Shown here one piece after another: positions 19,029-27,093 of a stretch of 64,000 bases of DNA. Each line of letters opens with the position of its first letter. Position 1 is the first letter of the stretch. Under the pieces are notes generated by a model that saw nothing but the letters and a program-made list of their open reading frames with translations, searched no databases and was not told where the DNA came from. Source of the DNA: Idiomarina seosinensis_A (lineage in GTDB: Bacteria; Pseudomonadota; Gammaproteobacteria; Enterobacterales; Alteromonadaceae); the NCBI RefSeq assembly GCF_044797955.1, contig NZ_CP085211.1, forward strand, positions 62,001 to 126,000, in the 5' to 3' direction. The position numbers were made by a program, and so were the translations under genes.

Positions 19029-19626
19029 ACCAGCTATTTAATTTGTGCTCAACTTTATCAACGCCAATGCGTTTGAGAGAAGAAAATGCTTCAACCTGCA
19101 CATCACCGTTAAAAGCAATAGCAGCTTGCTGGGCTTGCAGAACCATATTCTTTCTGGCTCCCTGCTTTAATTTATCAGCCTTAGTGAGAAGGGCCAGCAC
19201 GGGTAAGTCGCAACTAACCGCCCAGTAAATCAGCTCCTGGTCGGTTTCTTTAAACGGGTGACGAATATCCATTAAAATAACCAGGCCCTTTAGCGAGTCA
19301 CGTTTTTGCAAATATTCGGATAACGAGCGCTGCCATTTTTCTTTGACTTCCAGCGGCACTTTAGCAAAACCATAACCGGGAAGATCAATAAGACGTTCAC
19401 CCGTATCCAGCTCAAACACGTTGATCAATTGGGTACGCCCCGGCGTTTTACTGGTACGGGCCAGCGCTCGCTGTCGGGTAAGGGTATTAAGAGCGCTTGA
19501 CTTGCCGGCATTTGAACGACCAGCAAAGGCAATTTCAATGCCTTCATCGGGCGGCAGTTTAGTGATATTTGGCGCACTGGTAATAAATTTGGCAGTCTGA
19601 TAGTTAATGAGTTTATTATCCGGCAC
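19003..19626 (-). CDS. engB: Ribosome biogenesis GTPase EngB (YihA/YsxC)
   Basis: Essential GTPase for late 50S subunit assembly. It is 207 residues long. G1 is GRSNAGKSSALN, the switch region has KTPGRTQLINVF, G3 is DLPGYGFA and G4 is TKAD. The start is a GTG at 19626; no in-frame ATG lies close by and the encoded N-terminus (PDNKLINYQTAKFITSAP) fits the family. Adjacent to polA as in most gammaproteobacteria, with the EamA gene inserted between. Confidence 0.95.
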   Translation of the reverse strand: MPDNKLINYQTAKFITSAPNITKLPPDEGIEIAFAGRSNAGKSSALNTLTRQRALARTSKTPGRTQLINVFELDTGERLIDLPGYGFAKVPLEVKEKWQRSLSEYLQKRDSLKGLVILMDIRHPFKETDQELIYWAVSCDLPVLALLTKADKLKQGARKNMVLQAQQAAIAFNGDVQVEAFSSLKRIGVDKVEHKLNSWFGYAPDAQ

Positions 19627-19825
19627 GGTGCGTGTTTCGCTCTATTGATGAAAAAAGGGGAACTTCATGACCATTATGAAGGAATTCGAGCTATCAGCCA
19701 ATGATCAAATCCTTATTGAATGCGTTTTAATCGTTTAATCCCCATGAGTTTTGTGTAAAATAGTGGTCTGTAACCAGCGATGTATGTTGGCGACGCTCGC
19801 CACCAGAGATACAAGAGAAGCAAAT

Positions 19826-20452
19826 ATGAAAAAATTCGCGATAATTTTGGGATTATTTCTGGGATCAACCGGTGTGGCACTAGCACAGCAAGGTGATCCT
19901 GAAGCCGGCAAGGGTAAGTCACAGGTTTGCGCCGCATGCCATGGCCCTCAGGGTGTGTCACCTACCGACATGTATCCGCACCTGGCGGGACAGCACGAAA
20001 AGTATTTGTACAAGCAGTTGATGGATTTTAAGACCTCTGCTGAAACTGGCGGTGAAGAAGGCCGTAATAACGCTATTATGATGGGTCAGGTTGCTAACTT
20101 ATCAAAGCAGGATATGGCTGATCTGGCGGCGTTTTATGCGTCTTTAGACGAGCCGAAAGGCGAAACAGCAGAAGATTTAATCGCCAAAGGTGAAGATTTT
20201 TACCGCCGCGGTAACCCGGAAACTAACGTTCCGGCATGCGCTGCCTGTCACGGCCCAAGCGGTGCCGGTATGGGCCTGGCTGCATTTCCGGATATTTCAG
20301 GGCAATACCCGGCCTACACCGAGTCTCAACTTAAAATGTTTCGCAGCGGCGAGCGTGCTAATGACCCCAACGGCATGATGAGAGGCGTTGCGGAAAAAAT
20401 GACCGATGAAGAAATCGAGCTGTTGTCAAAATACCTGCACGGGCTTTATTAA
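19826..20452 (+). CDS. Dihaem cytochrome c4
   Basis: Periplasmic electron carrier to terminal oxidases, 208 residues from ATG 19826 (AGAGAAG 6 bases upstream). An earlier in-frame ATG at 19751 would place 25 extra residues before an obvious signal peptide, so it is rejected. The signal peptide ends near ALAQQ. Two haem c sites are present, CAACH at residues 35-39 and CAACH at 138-142. Each has a downstream methionine in a family-like context (NAIMMGQVANLS and NGMMRGVAEKM). It is divergent from engB, as is usual. Confidence 0.95.
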   Translation: MKKFAIILGLFLGSTGVALAQQGDPEAGKGKSQVCAACHGPQGVSPTDMYPHLAGQHEKYLYKQLMDFKTSAETGGEEGRNNAIMMGQVANLSKQDMADLAAFYASLDEPKGETAEDLIAKGEDFYRRGNPETNVPACAACHGPSGAGMGLAAFPDISGQYPAYTESQLKMFRSGERANDPNGMMRGVAEKMTDEEIELLSKYLHGLY

Positions 20453-20480
20453 TTCGATTGTTATGAAAGAAAATGTGAAG

Positions 20481-20504
20481 AGCGGCCTCAGGGTCGCTTT
20501 TTTT
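20481..20504 (+). terminator. Intrinsic terminator after cytochrome c4
   Basis: A 7-bp stem AGCGGCC/GGTCGCT (one G-U pair) with loop TCAG is followed by seven T. Confidence 0.8.
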
Positions 20505-20591
20505 GTGTAAGGAATTATAACAAAAAGAATAGTTTTGAAGGCTTTACAACAAAAAGTAATAAAAAAATCTTTTTTTAGAGCAATAAAATTG

Positions 20592-20619
20592 TTGCTTAAA
20601 AATACCATTAGGGTAGTCT
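20592..20619 (+). promoter_or_regulatory. Candidate promoter of the structured RNA
   Basis: TTGCTT, a 16-base spacer, then TAGTCT. The match to sigma-70 is moderate. It lies between the cytochrome c4 terminator and the first hairpin of the candidate RNA and would start transcription near 20626. Confidence 0.35.
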
Positions 20620-20625
20620 TAACAA

Positions 20626-20940
20626 CGTCTTCGAGGGCACTTAGTTTTATAAGCTAATCTAGCGAAGGCAAAAAATAACAAGATCGTTTTAGAAAAACGA
20701 CAAAAAGCGACACAAAAAAATAACAATACGTCGCATTGATTATCGTAACAACAACAAAAATAACTCGATAATCCAGGGGTATGTGCTTTGCGCAATTACG
20801 CCCGATATAACAACAATAATAATAAATAGGTTACGGAAGATCGCAATAACAACTCGGAAGCAGTGACAACCATTCTCATAGCGCAGTGCGCTGCATTATA
20901 TGAGAAAGACAGGCGATGGAAACATCGCCTTTTTTCTTTT
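20626..20940 (+). ncRNA. Candidate novel structured RNA with AAN-rich hairpin loops
   Basis: Gene-free stretch between cytochrome c4 and yihI. Successive hairpins are TCGTTTT/AAAACGA (20684-20700), GCGAC/GTCGC with an 18-base A-rich loop (20707-20734), GATTATCG/CGATAATC with a 20-base loop (20738-20773), TTCTCATA/TATGAGAA enclosing GCGC/GCGC (20873-20906), and a terminator (20912-20935). The third loop is six consecutive AAN triplets (20747-20764). A second run of six AAN triplets lies at 20809-20826, and shorter ones sit near 20670-20682, 20716-20727 and 20844-20852. AAN/ARN repeats are the known binding motif of the Hfq distal face. In E. coli the CsrC RNA sits between yihA and yihI, but only three GGA motifs occur here, so a CsrA sponge is not supported. 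The transcript ends are inferred. Confidence 0.6.
20912..20935 (+). terminator. Strong intrinsic terminator of the candidate RNA
   Basis: Perfect 7-bp stem GGCGATG/CATCGCC with a GAAA tetraloop, followed by six T. It stands 56 bases before yihI, separating the upstream transcript from that gene. A TACAAT at 20957-20962 could be the -10 of yihI's own promoter. Confidence 0.88.
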
Positions 20941-20991
20941 TATCCCCTCAATGCGTTACAATACCCTTATTACCCTTAATAAGGAATGAGC

Positions 20992-21432
20992 ATGACTCGC
21001 CGAAAAAAATCCAGAAAGCCGGGCCCCCTGGCTCCGACTCAAAAACCACGTGATAGTGATAGCGCAAACAATACTCCTCAAGGCAAAAGGAAAGGCAAGG
21101 GGCATAAGCCGGGCCTGCGCCATTCTCAGGCTCATGTCAAAGTCACAGAAAATCCTGAAAAAGCAACCGACGACCCGCGTAAAGGCAGCCGCCGAAAAGT
21201 CACTCTGATAAGCAGTCCGGTAAATCAGACATCGGAGTTATCCCCGGCAGACGAGCTAAAGCTGCTGGAACAGGACGAGCAGCTACAGCTGTTACTCGAA
21301 CGTTTTGAACAAGGCGATGAGTTATCAACGACTGAGCAGGCCTACCTGGATAAAAAGTCAGAGCGTTATGAACAATTAGCGGAACAATTGGGTATTGAAC
21401 TAGACGACGACTGGGATGAAGAGGAGTTTTAA
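20992..21432 (+). CDS. yihI: Der GTPase-activating protein YihI
   Basis: Stimulates GTP hydrolysis by Der (EngA) and so modulates ribosome assembly. It is 146 residues from ATG 20992. ATG 20986 lies on top of the AAGGA ribosome binding site, so the second ATG has the proper spacing. A highly basic, proline-rich N-terminal half (RRKKSRKPGPLAPTQKP) is followed by an acidic helical C-terminal half (LSPADELKLLEQDEQLQ, ending DDDWDEEEF), as expected for the family. The stop overlaps the next start (TAATG). Confidence 0.85.
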   Translation: MTRRKKSRKPGPLAPTQKPRDSDSANNTPQGKRKGKGHKPGLRHSQAHVKVTENPEKATDDPRKGSRRKVTLISSPVNQTSELSPADELKLLEQDEQLQLLLERFEQGDELSTTEQAYLDKKSERYEQLAEQLGIELDDDWDEEEF

Positions 21433-21881
21433 TGTCCATTATAACGTTACTGGTAATTACCATCGGTGTCTTGATTATCATAGCCTTAGCTCTGTACGCC
21501 AATAAATTATTACGCCGGCTTAAAAAGCAGAACCAACTGCGTCGTGACGCGGTACAGAAACGCATCGACCGAATTGATGAGAGCATAGTTACTATTGCTA
21601 AAGCTATGCATCAGGATCAGTGTCCATTATCCGAGGGTTGCCTGCGGATTGTTGTTTTGCTGGATCATCGGCCGGATTCGGTAGAGTACGATTATGCAGG
21701 TGACTATCCAGCAATGCACGAGATGTATGAAAAGATAAAACACATGCCAACCCATGAAAATCGCAAGAAATTTCCGAAAAAGAAAATCCGCGAAATGGAC
21801 AAAGAACGCGAGGGTTATGAAAGTAGTATGAAAGACACTATAATTGCTGATGTTGAAAAACTTTTGCAAAAATTCAGTTAA
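21432..21881 (+). CDS. DUF2489 family membrane-anchored protein
   Basis: 149 residues. An N-terminal hydrophobic helix (LLVITIGVLIIIALALYA) is followed by a basic stretch and a soluble domain with QCPLSEGCLRIVVLLD, recognised as DUF2489. Function unknown. It is translationally coupled to yihI through a TAATG overlap, and this pairing is usual in the group. Topology: short periplasmic N-terminus, cytoplasmic C-terminal domain by the positive-inside rule. Confidence 0.85.
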   Translation: MSIITLLVITIGVLIIIALALYANKLLRRLKKQNQLRRDAVQKRIDRIDESIVTIAKAMHQDQCPLSEGCLRIVVLLDHRPDSVEYDYAGDYPAMHEMYEKIKHMPTHENRKKFPKKKIREMDKEREGYESSMKDTIIADVEKLLQKFS

Positions 21882-21896
21882 CTACAGGCAGCCGGT

Positions 21897-22709
21897 ATGG
21901 GTTTTATTACAGGAGTAAAGGAAGACATCCACAGTGTGTTTGCACGAGACCCTGCGGCTCGCAATACGTTTGAGGTTTTGTTTCATTATCCCGGACTGCA
22001 CGCGGTTTGGTGTCATCGCTTTTCGCACAAACTTTGGCAATGGAAATGGTACTGGCTTGCCCGCTTTTTCTCCAACATCGCCCGTTGGCTGACCGGCATT
22101 GAGATTCATCCCGGTGCGAAAATCGGCCGACGGTTTTTTATTGATCACGGAATGGGTGTGGTCATTGGCGAAACCGCTGAAATTGGTGATGATGTAACCC
22201 TCTATCACGGTGTCACTCTTGGCGGAACGACCTGGAATAAAGGTAAACGTCACCCCACCTTAAAAGACAATGTGGTTATTGGGGCTGGTGCTAAAGTATT
22301 AGGCCCACTGACCGTTGGCGAGGAAGCGCGCATTGGTTCAAATGCTGTGGTCGTGCGTGATGTCCCTGCTAAAACCACCGTTGTGGGTATCCCCGCCCGC
22401 GTAGCCAAGTCAGGGGTCGATAAAAAGACCTCAGAGCGACGGAAAAAGATGGCGAAAGCTTATGGCTTTGACGCTTATGCGATAGCCGCCGATAACCCTG
22501 ATCCGGTCGCAACCTCTATCGGGCGAATGTTAGACCACGTCGACTTGCTGGATCAGCGAGTGGCTGATCTTTGCCAGGCGGTTAATAAACTGGGGGGCGA
22601 TGTGTGTGGGGAAATACCCAAGGTTGATGTTGAGGATGTTGAGTTTCTTGAAGAAACAGCCCGCGCCGCAGAGCGACGCGAGTCCAGTCAGTCTAATTCT
22701 TCAGATTAA
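21897..22709 (+). CDS. cysE: Serine O-acetyltransferase
   Basis: Makes O-acetylserine from serine and acetyl-CoA, the first step to cysteine. It is 270 residues long. It is the short-N-terminus type: the left-handed beta-helix begins near residue 65 (GIEIHPGAKIGRRFFIDHGMG) without the ~80-residue helical lead of the E. coli enzyme. The acetyltransferase signature GETAEIGDDVTLYHGVTLGG and VVIGAGAKVLGP are present. A C-terminal extension of about 90 residues follows the hexapeptide repeats and is predicted to be helical and charged. Its end overlaps the convergent chemoreceptor gene by 17 bases. Confidence 0.92.
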   Translation: MGFITGVKEDIHSVFARDPAARNTFEVLFHYPGLHAVWCHRFSHKLWQWKWYWLARFFSNIARWLTGIEIHPGAKIGRRFFIDHGMGVVIGETAEIGDDVTLYHGVTLGGTTWNKGKRHPTLKDNVVIGAGAKVLGPLTVGEEARIGSNAVVVRDVPAKTTVVGIPARVAKSGVDKKTSERRKKMAKAYGFDAYAIAADNPDPVATSIGRMLDHVDLLDQRVADLCQAVNKLGGDVCGEIPKVDVEDVEFLEETARAAERRESSQSNSSD

Positions 22710-24264
22710 AGCGCTCGATAAGCTCGTACAGTTGTTTAACCGTTTTCTCCAGCTCCTGGCTAGAGGCCTCATTCTTTTTAGCCACCTCTTCCGACTGATT
22801 TGCTATATCTGAAATTTCACTCACCTGCTCGCTGATGTGTTCTGCAACACCGCTTTGCTCCTCGACTGCTGAGGCCATTTGAGTAGACATATCAGCAATT
22901 TGCTCAACCGCTCCGGCAATTTCATTAAGTGCCTCATCGGCTTTTCTGACTTTAGTGACACCCTCGGAAGCGGCGTGCTCGCCTTGCCGGGAAACCTCGA
23001 CGGCTTCTTTGGCACGCTCTCTTAACTGAGCAATAACCTGATGAATGCTGTCGGTTGACTGGGTAGTACGCTGCGCAAGGCTACGCACTTCGTCGGCAAC
23101 AACCGAAAAGCCCCGCCCATGCTCACCGGCCCGTGCTGCTTCAATGGCTGCATTCAGTGCCAGTAAATTAGTCTGATCGGCAATAGAAGAAATTAAATCT
23201 GCGGCCTCACCAATGGAGCCGGTAGATTCATCCAGTGCCTGTACAGTTTTTGCAATTTGTTCCACTGCATCGTGTAACTGGACAATAACTTCACTGGCTT
23301 CGCGGGCTAAAGCAACGCTTCGCTCAACGTTTTTGCGGGCCGATCCCGCTTGCTCTGCATTCTGCTCAACCGTTTGCGCGACTTCCTGAATAGCACTCGA
23401 CATTTCATGCATTGCGGTAGCTGTTTGCGTGGTCGCTTCCGTTTGTCGACTGATTTGCTCGCGGCTTTCGCGAGCCTGATGCTCAGTATCCTCGGCCACA
23501 GAGAGAATACCACCTACCGCATCTTTAATGCGGGTTAAAGCGGTATAATTACGGGCTGCTTCGCTATGCAGGACCATAGCAAGCTGAGCTTCGCGGCCAT
23601 GAGCGTTAAAATAAGTCATACCGACTAATTCAGAATCAAAGGCTTCGGGGCGGCTATCCAACAGCTTTTGCATAGTATTGGCTACGTAGCGATGATAGAA
23701 GCCGGCAGCTACCAGGGTACCGGCAAGGGAAATTAACGCCGGTACCGCACCTGATACACCGGCCACGACTGCCGAGGCGACCAGCCCGGGCACGGCGACA
23801 GGCGCTAAATCTTTGCTTGTAAAGGCCAGTCGACTGGCCAGGGATAACGGGTTCTTATTATCGTTTATGCGCTCATAAATCGCCATTGCCCGACGTTTAC
23901 GTTCATCACTTGCCGGTACACGGACTGATTCAAAACCTTTCGGTTTACCGTTTTCCATAATCGGCGTGACATAAGCACTAACCCAGTAGTGGTCACCGTT
24001 CTTACAGCGGTTTTTTACCAGCCCCATCCATGGTTTACCGCGTTTAATTGTTTTCCACATGTTCTCAAACACGGGGGCAGGAACATCCGGGTGTCGCAGG
24101 ATATTATGGGGGGTGCCAATTAGCTCTTCCTCTGTGTATCCACTGACATCGACAAAGTCTTGGTTGCAGTGAGTGATTACGCCTTTCAGGTCAGTCGATG
24201 AAACTAACCGATAGTGCGCAGGGACTTGCTTTTCCTTTTGTGTAACTGGACCGTTATCTCTCAT
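22693..24264 (-). CDS. PAS-containing methyl-accepting chemotaxis protein (Aer-like)
   Basis: 523-residue chemoreceptor. An N-terminal cytoplasmic PAS domain (residues ~15-125, with GVITHCNQDFVDVSGYTEEEL and HPDVP) resembles the Aer redox sensor. A hydrophobic hairpin follows at ~155-195. The signalling domain carries the invariant hairpin tip LNAAIEAARAGEHGRGFSVV and DEVRSLAQRT. No periplasmic ligand domain is present, so it should sense a cytoplasmic or redox cue. I see no C-terminal CheB/CheR-binding pentapeptide. Whether it binds FAD cannot be told from the sequence alone. Confidence 0.9.
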   Translation of the reverse strand: MRDNGPVTQKEKQVPAHYRLVSSTDLKGVITHCNQDFVDVSGYTEEELIGTPHNILRHPDVPAPVFENMWKTIKRGKPWMGLVKNRCKNGDHYWVSAYVTPIMENGKPKGFESVRVPASDERKRRAMAIYERINDNKNPLSLASRLAFTSKDLAPVAVPGLVASAVVAGVSGAVPALISLAGTLVAAGFYHRYVANTMQKLLDSRPEAFDSELVGMTYFNAHGREAQLAMVLHSEAARNYTALTRIKDAVGGILSVAEDTEHQARESREQISRQTEATTQTATAMHEMSSAIQEVAQTVEQNAEQAGSARKNVERSVALAREASEVIVQLHDAVEQIAKTVQALDESTGSIGEAADLISSIADQTNLLALNAAIEAARAGEHGRGFSVVADEVRSLAQRTTQSTDSIHQVIAQLRERAKEAVEVSRQGEHAASEGVTKVRKADEALNEIAGAVEQIADMSTQMASAVEEQSGVAEHISEQVSEISDIANQSEEVAKKNEASSQELEKTVKQLYELIERFNLKN

Positions 24265-24360
24265 AGGTAACTAACTTAGCTAGAAGCGCTGCTCCAATAA
24301 TACTGTAGTAGCTAACAGTATCGGCTATATGACACTTAAATTTAAGTCTTTGGACATAAA

Positions 24361-24394
24361 AAAACGGCACACTAACGAATTAGTGTGCCGTTTT
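24361..24394 (-). terminator. Intrinsic terminator of the cold-shock gene
   Basis: A perfect 15-base inverted repeat (AAAACGGCACACTAA and its complement) with a 4-base loop. It begins and ends with A and T runs, so it can act in both directions. It lies 24 bases after the cold-shock stop codon. Confidence 0.88.
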
Positions 24395-24417
24395 TAAGAA
24401 TTATTTAAAAGCGTTGC

Positions 24418-24624
24418 TTACATAGGAACAACGTTTTCAGCTTGAGGACCTTTAGGACCTTGAGCTACGGTGAAAGAAACTTGCTGGCCTTCAGCCAAAG
24501 TTTTGAAACCGTCTGATTGAATTGCGCTGAAATGTACGAATACGTCTGCGCCGTTTTCTTGTTCGATGAAACCAAAGCCTTTAGCTTCGTTAAAGAATTT
24601 TACTTTACCAGTAGTAGTAGACAT
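24418..24624 (-). CDS. CspA-family cold-shock protein
   Basis: 68-residue single cold-shock domain, an RNA/DNA chaperone. RNP1 (KGFGFIEQ) and RNP2 (VFVHFSAI) are both intact. The ribosome binding site GAGGAAA is strong. A near-perfect sigma-70 promoter and a leader of about 135 bases lie upstream, as for cspA-type genes whose leader controls cold induction. A strong terminator follows, so it is monocistronic. Confidence 0.96.
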   Translation of the reverse strand: MSTTTGKVKFFNEAKGFGFIEQENGADVFVHFSAIQSDGFKTLAEGQQVSFTVAQGPKGPQAENVVPM

Positions 24625-24795
24625 GCTGATATTTCCTCGTAGTGCATGTTAAAAGTCAATTGCTCAGAAACTTTGGTATTACTTGGACTTACAAAACGAG
24701 GTACAGCAAAAGGAGGACTTCGTACACAAATCTCAAATCAATAGCCGAAATTTTCTCAGCGACTTTCAGTATATACCTTAATATAGCCCTGTCAA
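24625..24795 (-). promoter_or_regulatory. Cold-shock gene promoter and long 5' leader
   Basis: Reverse-strand TTGACA (24795-24790), a 16-base spacer and TATACT (24773-24768) give a strong promoter with a start near 24761. The transcript would have a ~136-base leader before the ATG at 24624, comparable to the temperature-responsive cspA leader. I did not find an exact cold box. Confidence 0.75.
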
Positions 24796-24807
24796 TTAAA
24801 TACCAAA

Positions 24808-25353
24808 TTATTTCAACCAGTTCCGGCTAATATGGCGAAATGTTTCGGTTGCCGATTTTTCTACCCACTCCAGCGCAGCCATTTCTGAGGTAATGATATT
24901 AACGCCATTATCGCGCATGCGCTCAATACCCGCATCTTTATCAGCAGGCCGGCGTGAACCAATACAATCCGTTGCCAGAAATACATCATAGCCTTGTGCT
25001 TTAATATCAAGTGCGGTCTGTAAAACACAAACGTGTGCCTCCATACCAATCACCACAATCTGCCGTTTTCCATATTGCTCAAGTACCCCGGCAAAGCCTT
25101 CTTCTTTCATTGCACTAAAATGTGTTTTCTCGATTACTTCCGCGGCTTCGACCACTTCTTTTAAGTTTGGCAGGGAGTAGCCAAGACCTTTTGGGTACTG
25201 TTCGGTGATGAGTAGTGGAACCTCAAGTTGCAGTGCAACTTCAGCTAACCAGCGAATCCGCGCTGACACCTGGTCGTAGTGATGGATTACGGGCAGTAGT
25301 TTTTCTTGTGCATCAACAATCAGTAATAAAGAGTCTTTAGCAGATAACAGCAT
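24808..25353 (-). CDS. Isochorismatase-like hydrolase
   Basis: 181 residues from ATG 25353; an upstream TTG at 25407 would add 18 residues without homology. The cysteine-hydrolase fold is seen from LLLIVDAQEKLL (catalytic Asp), TEQYPKGLG, and MEAHVCVLQTALD (catalytic Cys). This is the YcaC/isochorismatase-like group whose substrates are mostly unknown. It is divergent from purE and its start region abuts the purE promoter. Confidence 0.88.
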   Translation of the reverse strand: MLLSAKDSLLLIVDAQEKLLPVIHHYDQVSARIRWLAEVALQLEVPLLITEQYPKGLGYSLPNLKEVVEAAEVIEKTHFSAMKEEGFAGVLEQYGKRQIVVIGMEAHVCVLQTALDIKAQGYDVFLATDCIGSRRPADKDAGIERMRDNGVNIITSEMAALEWVEKSATETFRHISRNWLK

Positions 25354-25423
25354 TTTTTTAATCCAGCTATTGTTACTTGTTTTTTTAAAGTGTAACCCAA
25401 TGGCCAAAAAGCGCCCAATAAAT

Positions 25424-25476
25424 TTGCAGTTTCAGGCGCCGGTGGATACAATTCTGTGCTTTTCAAACGGTTGCAA
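25424..25476 (+). promoter_or_regulatory. purE promoter with PurR-like operator
   Basis: TTGCAG (25424-25429), a 17-base spacer and TACAAT (25447-25452) form a good sigma-70 promoter. TTTCAAACGGTTGCAA (25461-25476) overlaps the expected start site and matches the PurR core CAAACG-TT-GC. Repression of purEK by PurR is inferred. Confidence 0.55.
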
Positions 25477-25500
25477 ACCCCTCAATCGCAAAGGTGCCAC

Positions 25501-25992
25501 ATGGCTTCTGTTCTTATTTTAATGGGCTCCCAGTCCGACTGGCCAACCATGCAAAAAGCAGCATTAATGCTTGATCAATTAGGTGTCGACTGGGAAGCAA
25601 AAGTGGCGTCCGCACATCGGACCCCCGATCTCCTGAAGTTCCACATGGAACAAGCCGAAGCAGAGCAGGTTAAAGTGGTGATTGCAGGCGCCGGAGGAGC
25701 GGCCCATTTACCGGGAATGTTGGCAGCTTACACGGCTATCCCGGTATTGGGTGTTCCGGTTGCCAGTAAACAATTAAAAGGAATGGACAGCCTGCTGTCG
25801 ATTGTGCAAATGCCTAAAGGGGTTGCTGTCGGAACCCTGGCTATCGGTGATGCGGGAGCCGCTAATGCAGGCCTGCTTGCTGGGCAAATAATAGGATCCT
25901 TTGACAGTACAATTCGCGAAAAGGTGATTGCTTTTCGACAACAGCAGCGCGATAAGGTTATGGCAAACGCTGAGCTGGAGTTACCGAAATGA
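25501..25992 (+). CDS. purE: N5-carboxyaminoimidazole ribonucleotide mutase
   Basis: Converts N5-CAIR to CAIR in purine synthesis. It is 163 residues from ATG 25501, preceded by AAAGGTG. An upstream in-frame start at 25456 lies within the operator region. Motifs are LMGSQSDWPTM (phosphate loop), SAHRTPD (catalytic His) and AGAGGAAHLPGMLA. It overlaps purK by 4 bases, an ATGA coupling. Confidence 0.97.
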   Translation: MASVLILMGSQSDWPTMQKAALMLDQLGVDWEAKVASAHRTPDLLKFHMEQAEAEQVKVVIAGAGGAAHLPGMLAAYTAIPVLGVPVASKQLKGMDSLLSIVQMPKGVAVGTLAIGDAGAANAGLLAGQIIGSFDSTIREKVIAFRQQQRDKVMANAELELPK

Positions 25993-27083
25993 AAATTTTA
26001 ATACTGGGTAACGGTCAGTTAGGCCAAATGCTGGGCAAAGCGGTTATCCAGCAGGGCCACCAATGCATCTTATACAGCGACCGGCTAGAGCAAGTTATGG
26101 CGCTAGGTAGTGAGCAAGCGTTATCACTTTCACTTGAAGAGGCCCAAGAATGGGCCGATGTCGTTACCTGGGAGCACGAGCACTTGCCCGATGAGCTAGT
26201 TGCTCAGTGCCACGACAAGTTTCTTTTAAAAGCCGAGCGCTTTACGCAGTTAACGGATCGCCGGACCCAAAAAGCGCTTTGCGATGAACTCAGTATACCT
26301 ACCTCGCCATGGCAGGCCTTTGAAACTCCGCAACAGCTAGAAGAAATTCTGGCAAACACCCGCAAAGCCGTGGTGATTAAATCAGCTCGTGGCGGCTACG
26401 ACGGTAAGGGCCAATGGCGCTGGCAACCAGGCAAGGATATTAGCGCAATAGCTGCAGAGGCAGGGCAACGCCCGGGTATTGTCGAAGATATGATTGGGTT
26501 TACCGACGAGGTGTCGGTTGTAGCTGCCCGTGATCATCACGGCGAGCAGCGCGGTTACCCGTTAACCCTGAATATCCATAAAGACGGCATATTAACTTAC
26601 AGTGTTGCCGGCGCTAACCGGTTTTCGGAACAGCTGGAAGCGCTAGCGCAGCAGTATCACCATAAACTCACCGATGAAATTGACTATGTCGGTGTACTGG
26701 CTATCGAATTTTTTGTCGTTGGTGAGGGAGATGAGCAGCAGTTGCTGGTCAATGAGGTGGCACCACGAGTACACAATTCAGGCCACTGGACAATGAGCGG
26801 CGCCAGCTGCGATCAATTTAATTTACACATCCGCTGTATAACGGGGATACCGTTACCTGACCTATTGGTTGCACCAACGCTGATGATTAATGCGATCGGA
26901 ATAGAAGGCTTGCCGGAAGTTTTGTGGGAAGCGTCTGCCGCTGATTGTCACTGGTATGGTAAGCAAGCAAGAGCCGGGCGTAAGGTTGGCCATGTTAATT
27001 TTATGGTCGATACCTCTGAGCGGGCAGAAAAGCTCGCCAACCAATGGTGCGACGAGCTTCAAGTGTTGGTAGCTAAAGGTTAG
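25989..27083 (+). CDS. purK: N5-carboxyaminoimidazole ribonucleotide synthetase
   Basis: ATP-grasp ligase that makes N5-CAIR from AIR, bicarbonate and ATP, feeding PurE. It is 364 residues long. The N-terminal GNGQLGQMLGKA is typical. The ATP-grasp core has VIKSARGGYDGKGQW, and EVAPRVHNSGHWTMSGASCDQF is the PurK signature. It is convergent with the carboxylesterase gene across 10 bases. Confidence 0.97.
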   Translation: MKILILGNGQLGQMLGKAVIQQGHQCILYSDRLEQVMALGSEQALSLSLEEAQEWADVVTWEHEHLPDELVAQCHDKFLLKAERFTQLTDRRTQKALCDELSIPTSPWQAFETPQQLEEILANTRKAVVIKSARGGYDGKGQWRWQPGKDISAIAAEAGQRPGIVEDMIGFTDEVSVVAARDHHGEQRGYPLTLNIHKDGILTYSVAGANRFSEQLEALAQQYHHKLTDEIDYVGVLAIEFFVVGEGDEQQLLVNEVAPRVHNSGHWTMSGASCDQFNLHIRCITGIPLPDLLVAPTLMINAIGIEGLPEVLWEASAADCHWYGKQARAGRKVGHVNFMVDTSERAEKLANQWCDELQVLVAKG

Positions 27084-27093
27084 CTGCTGGCAA

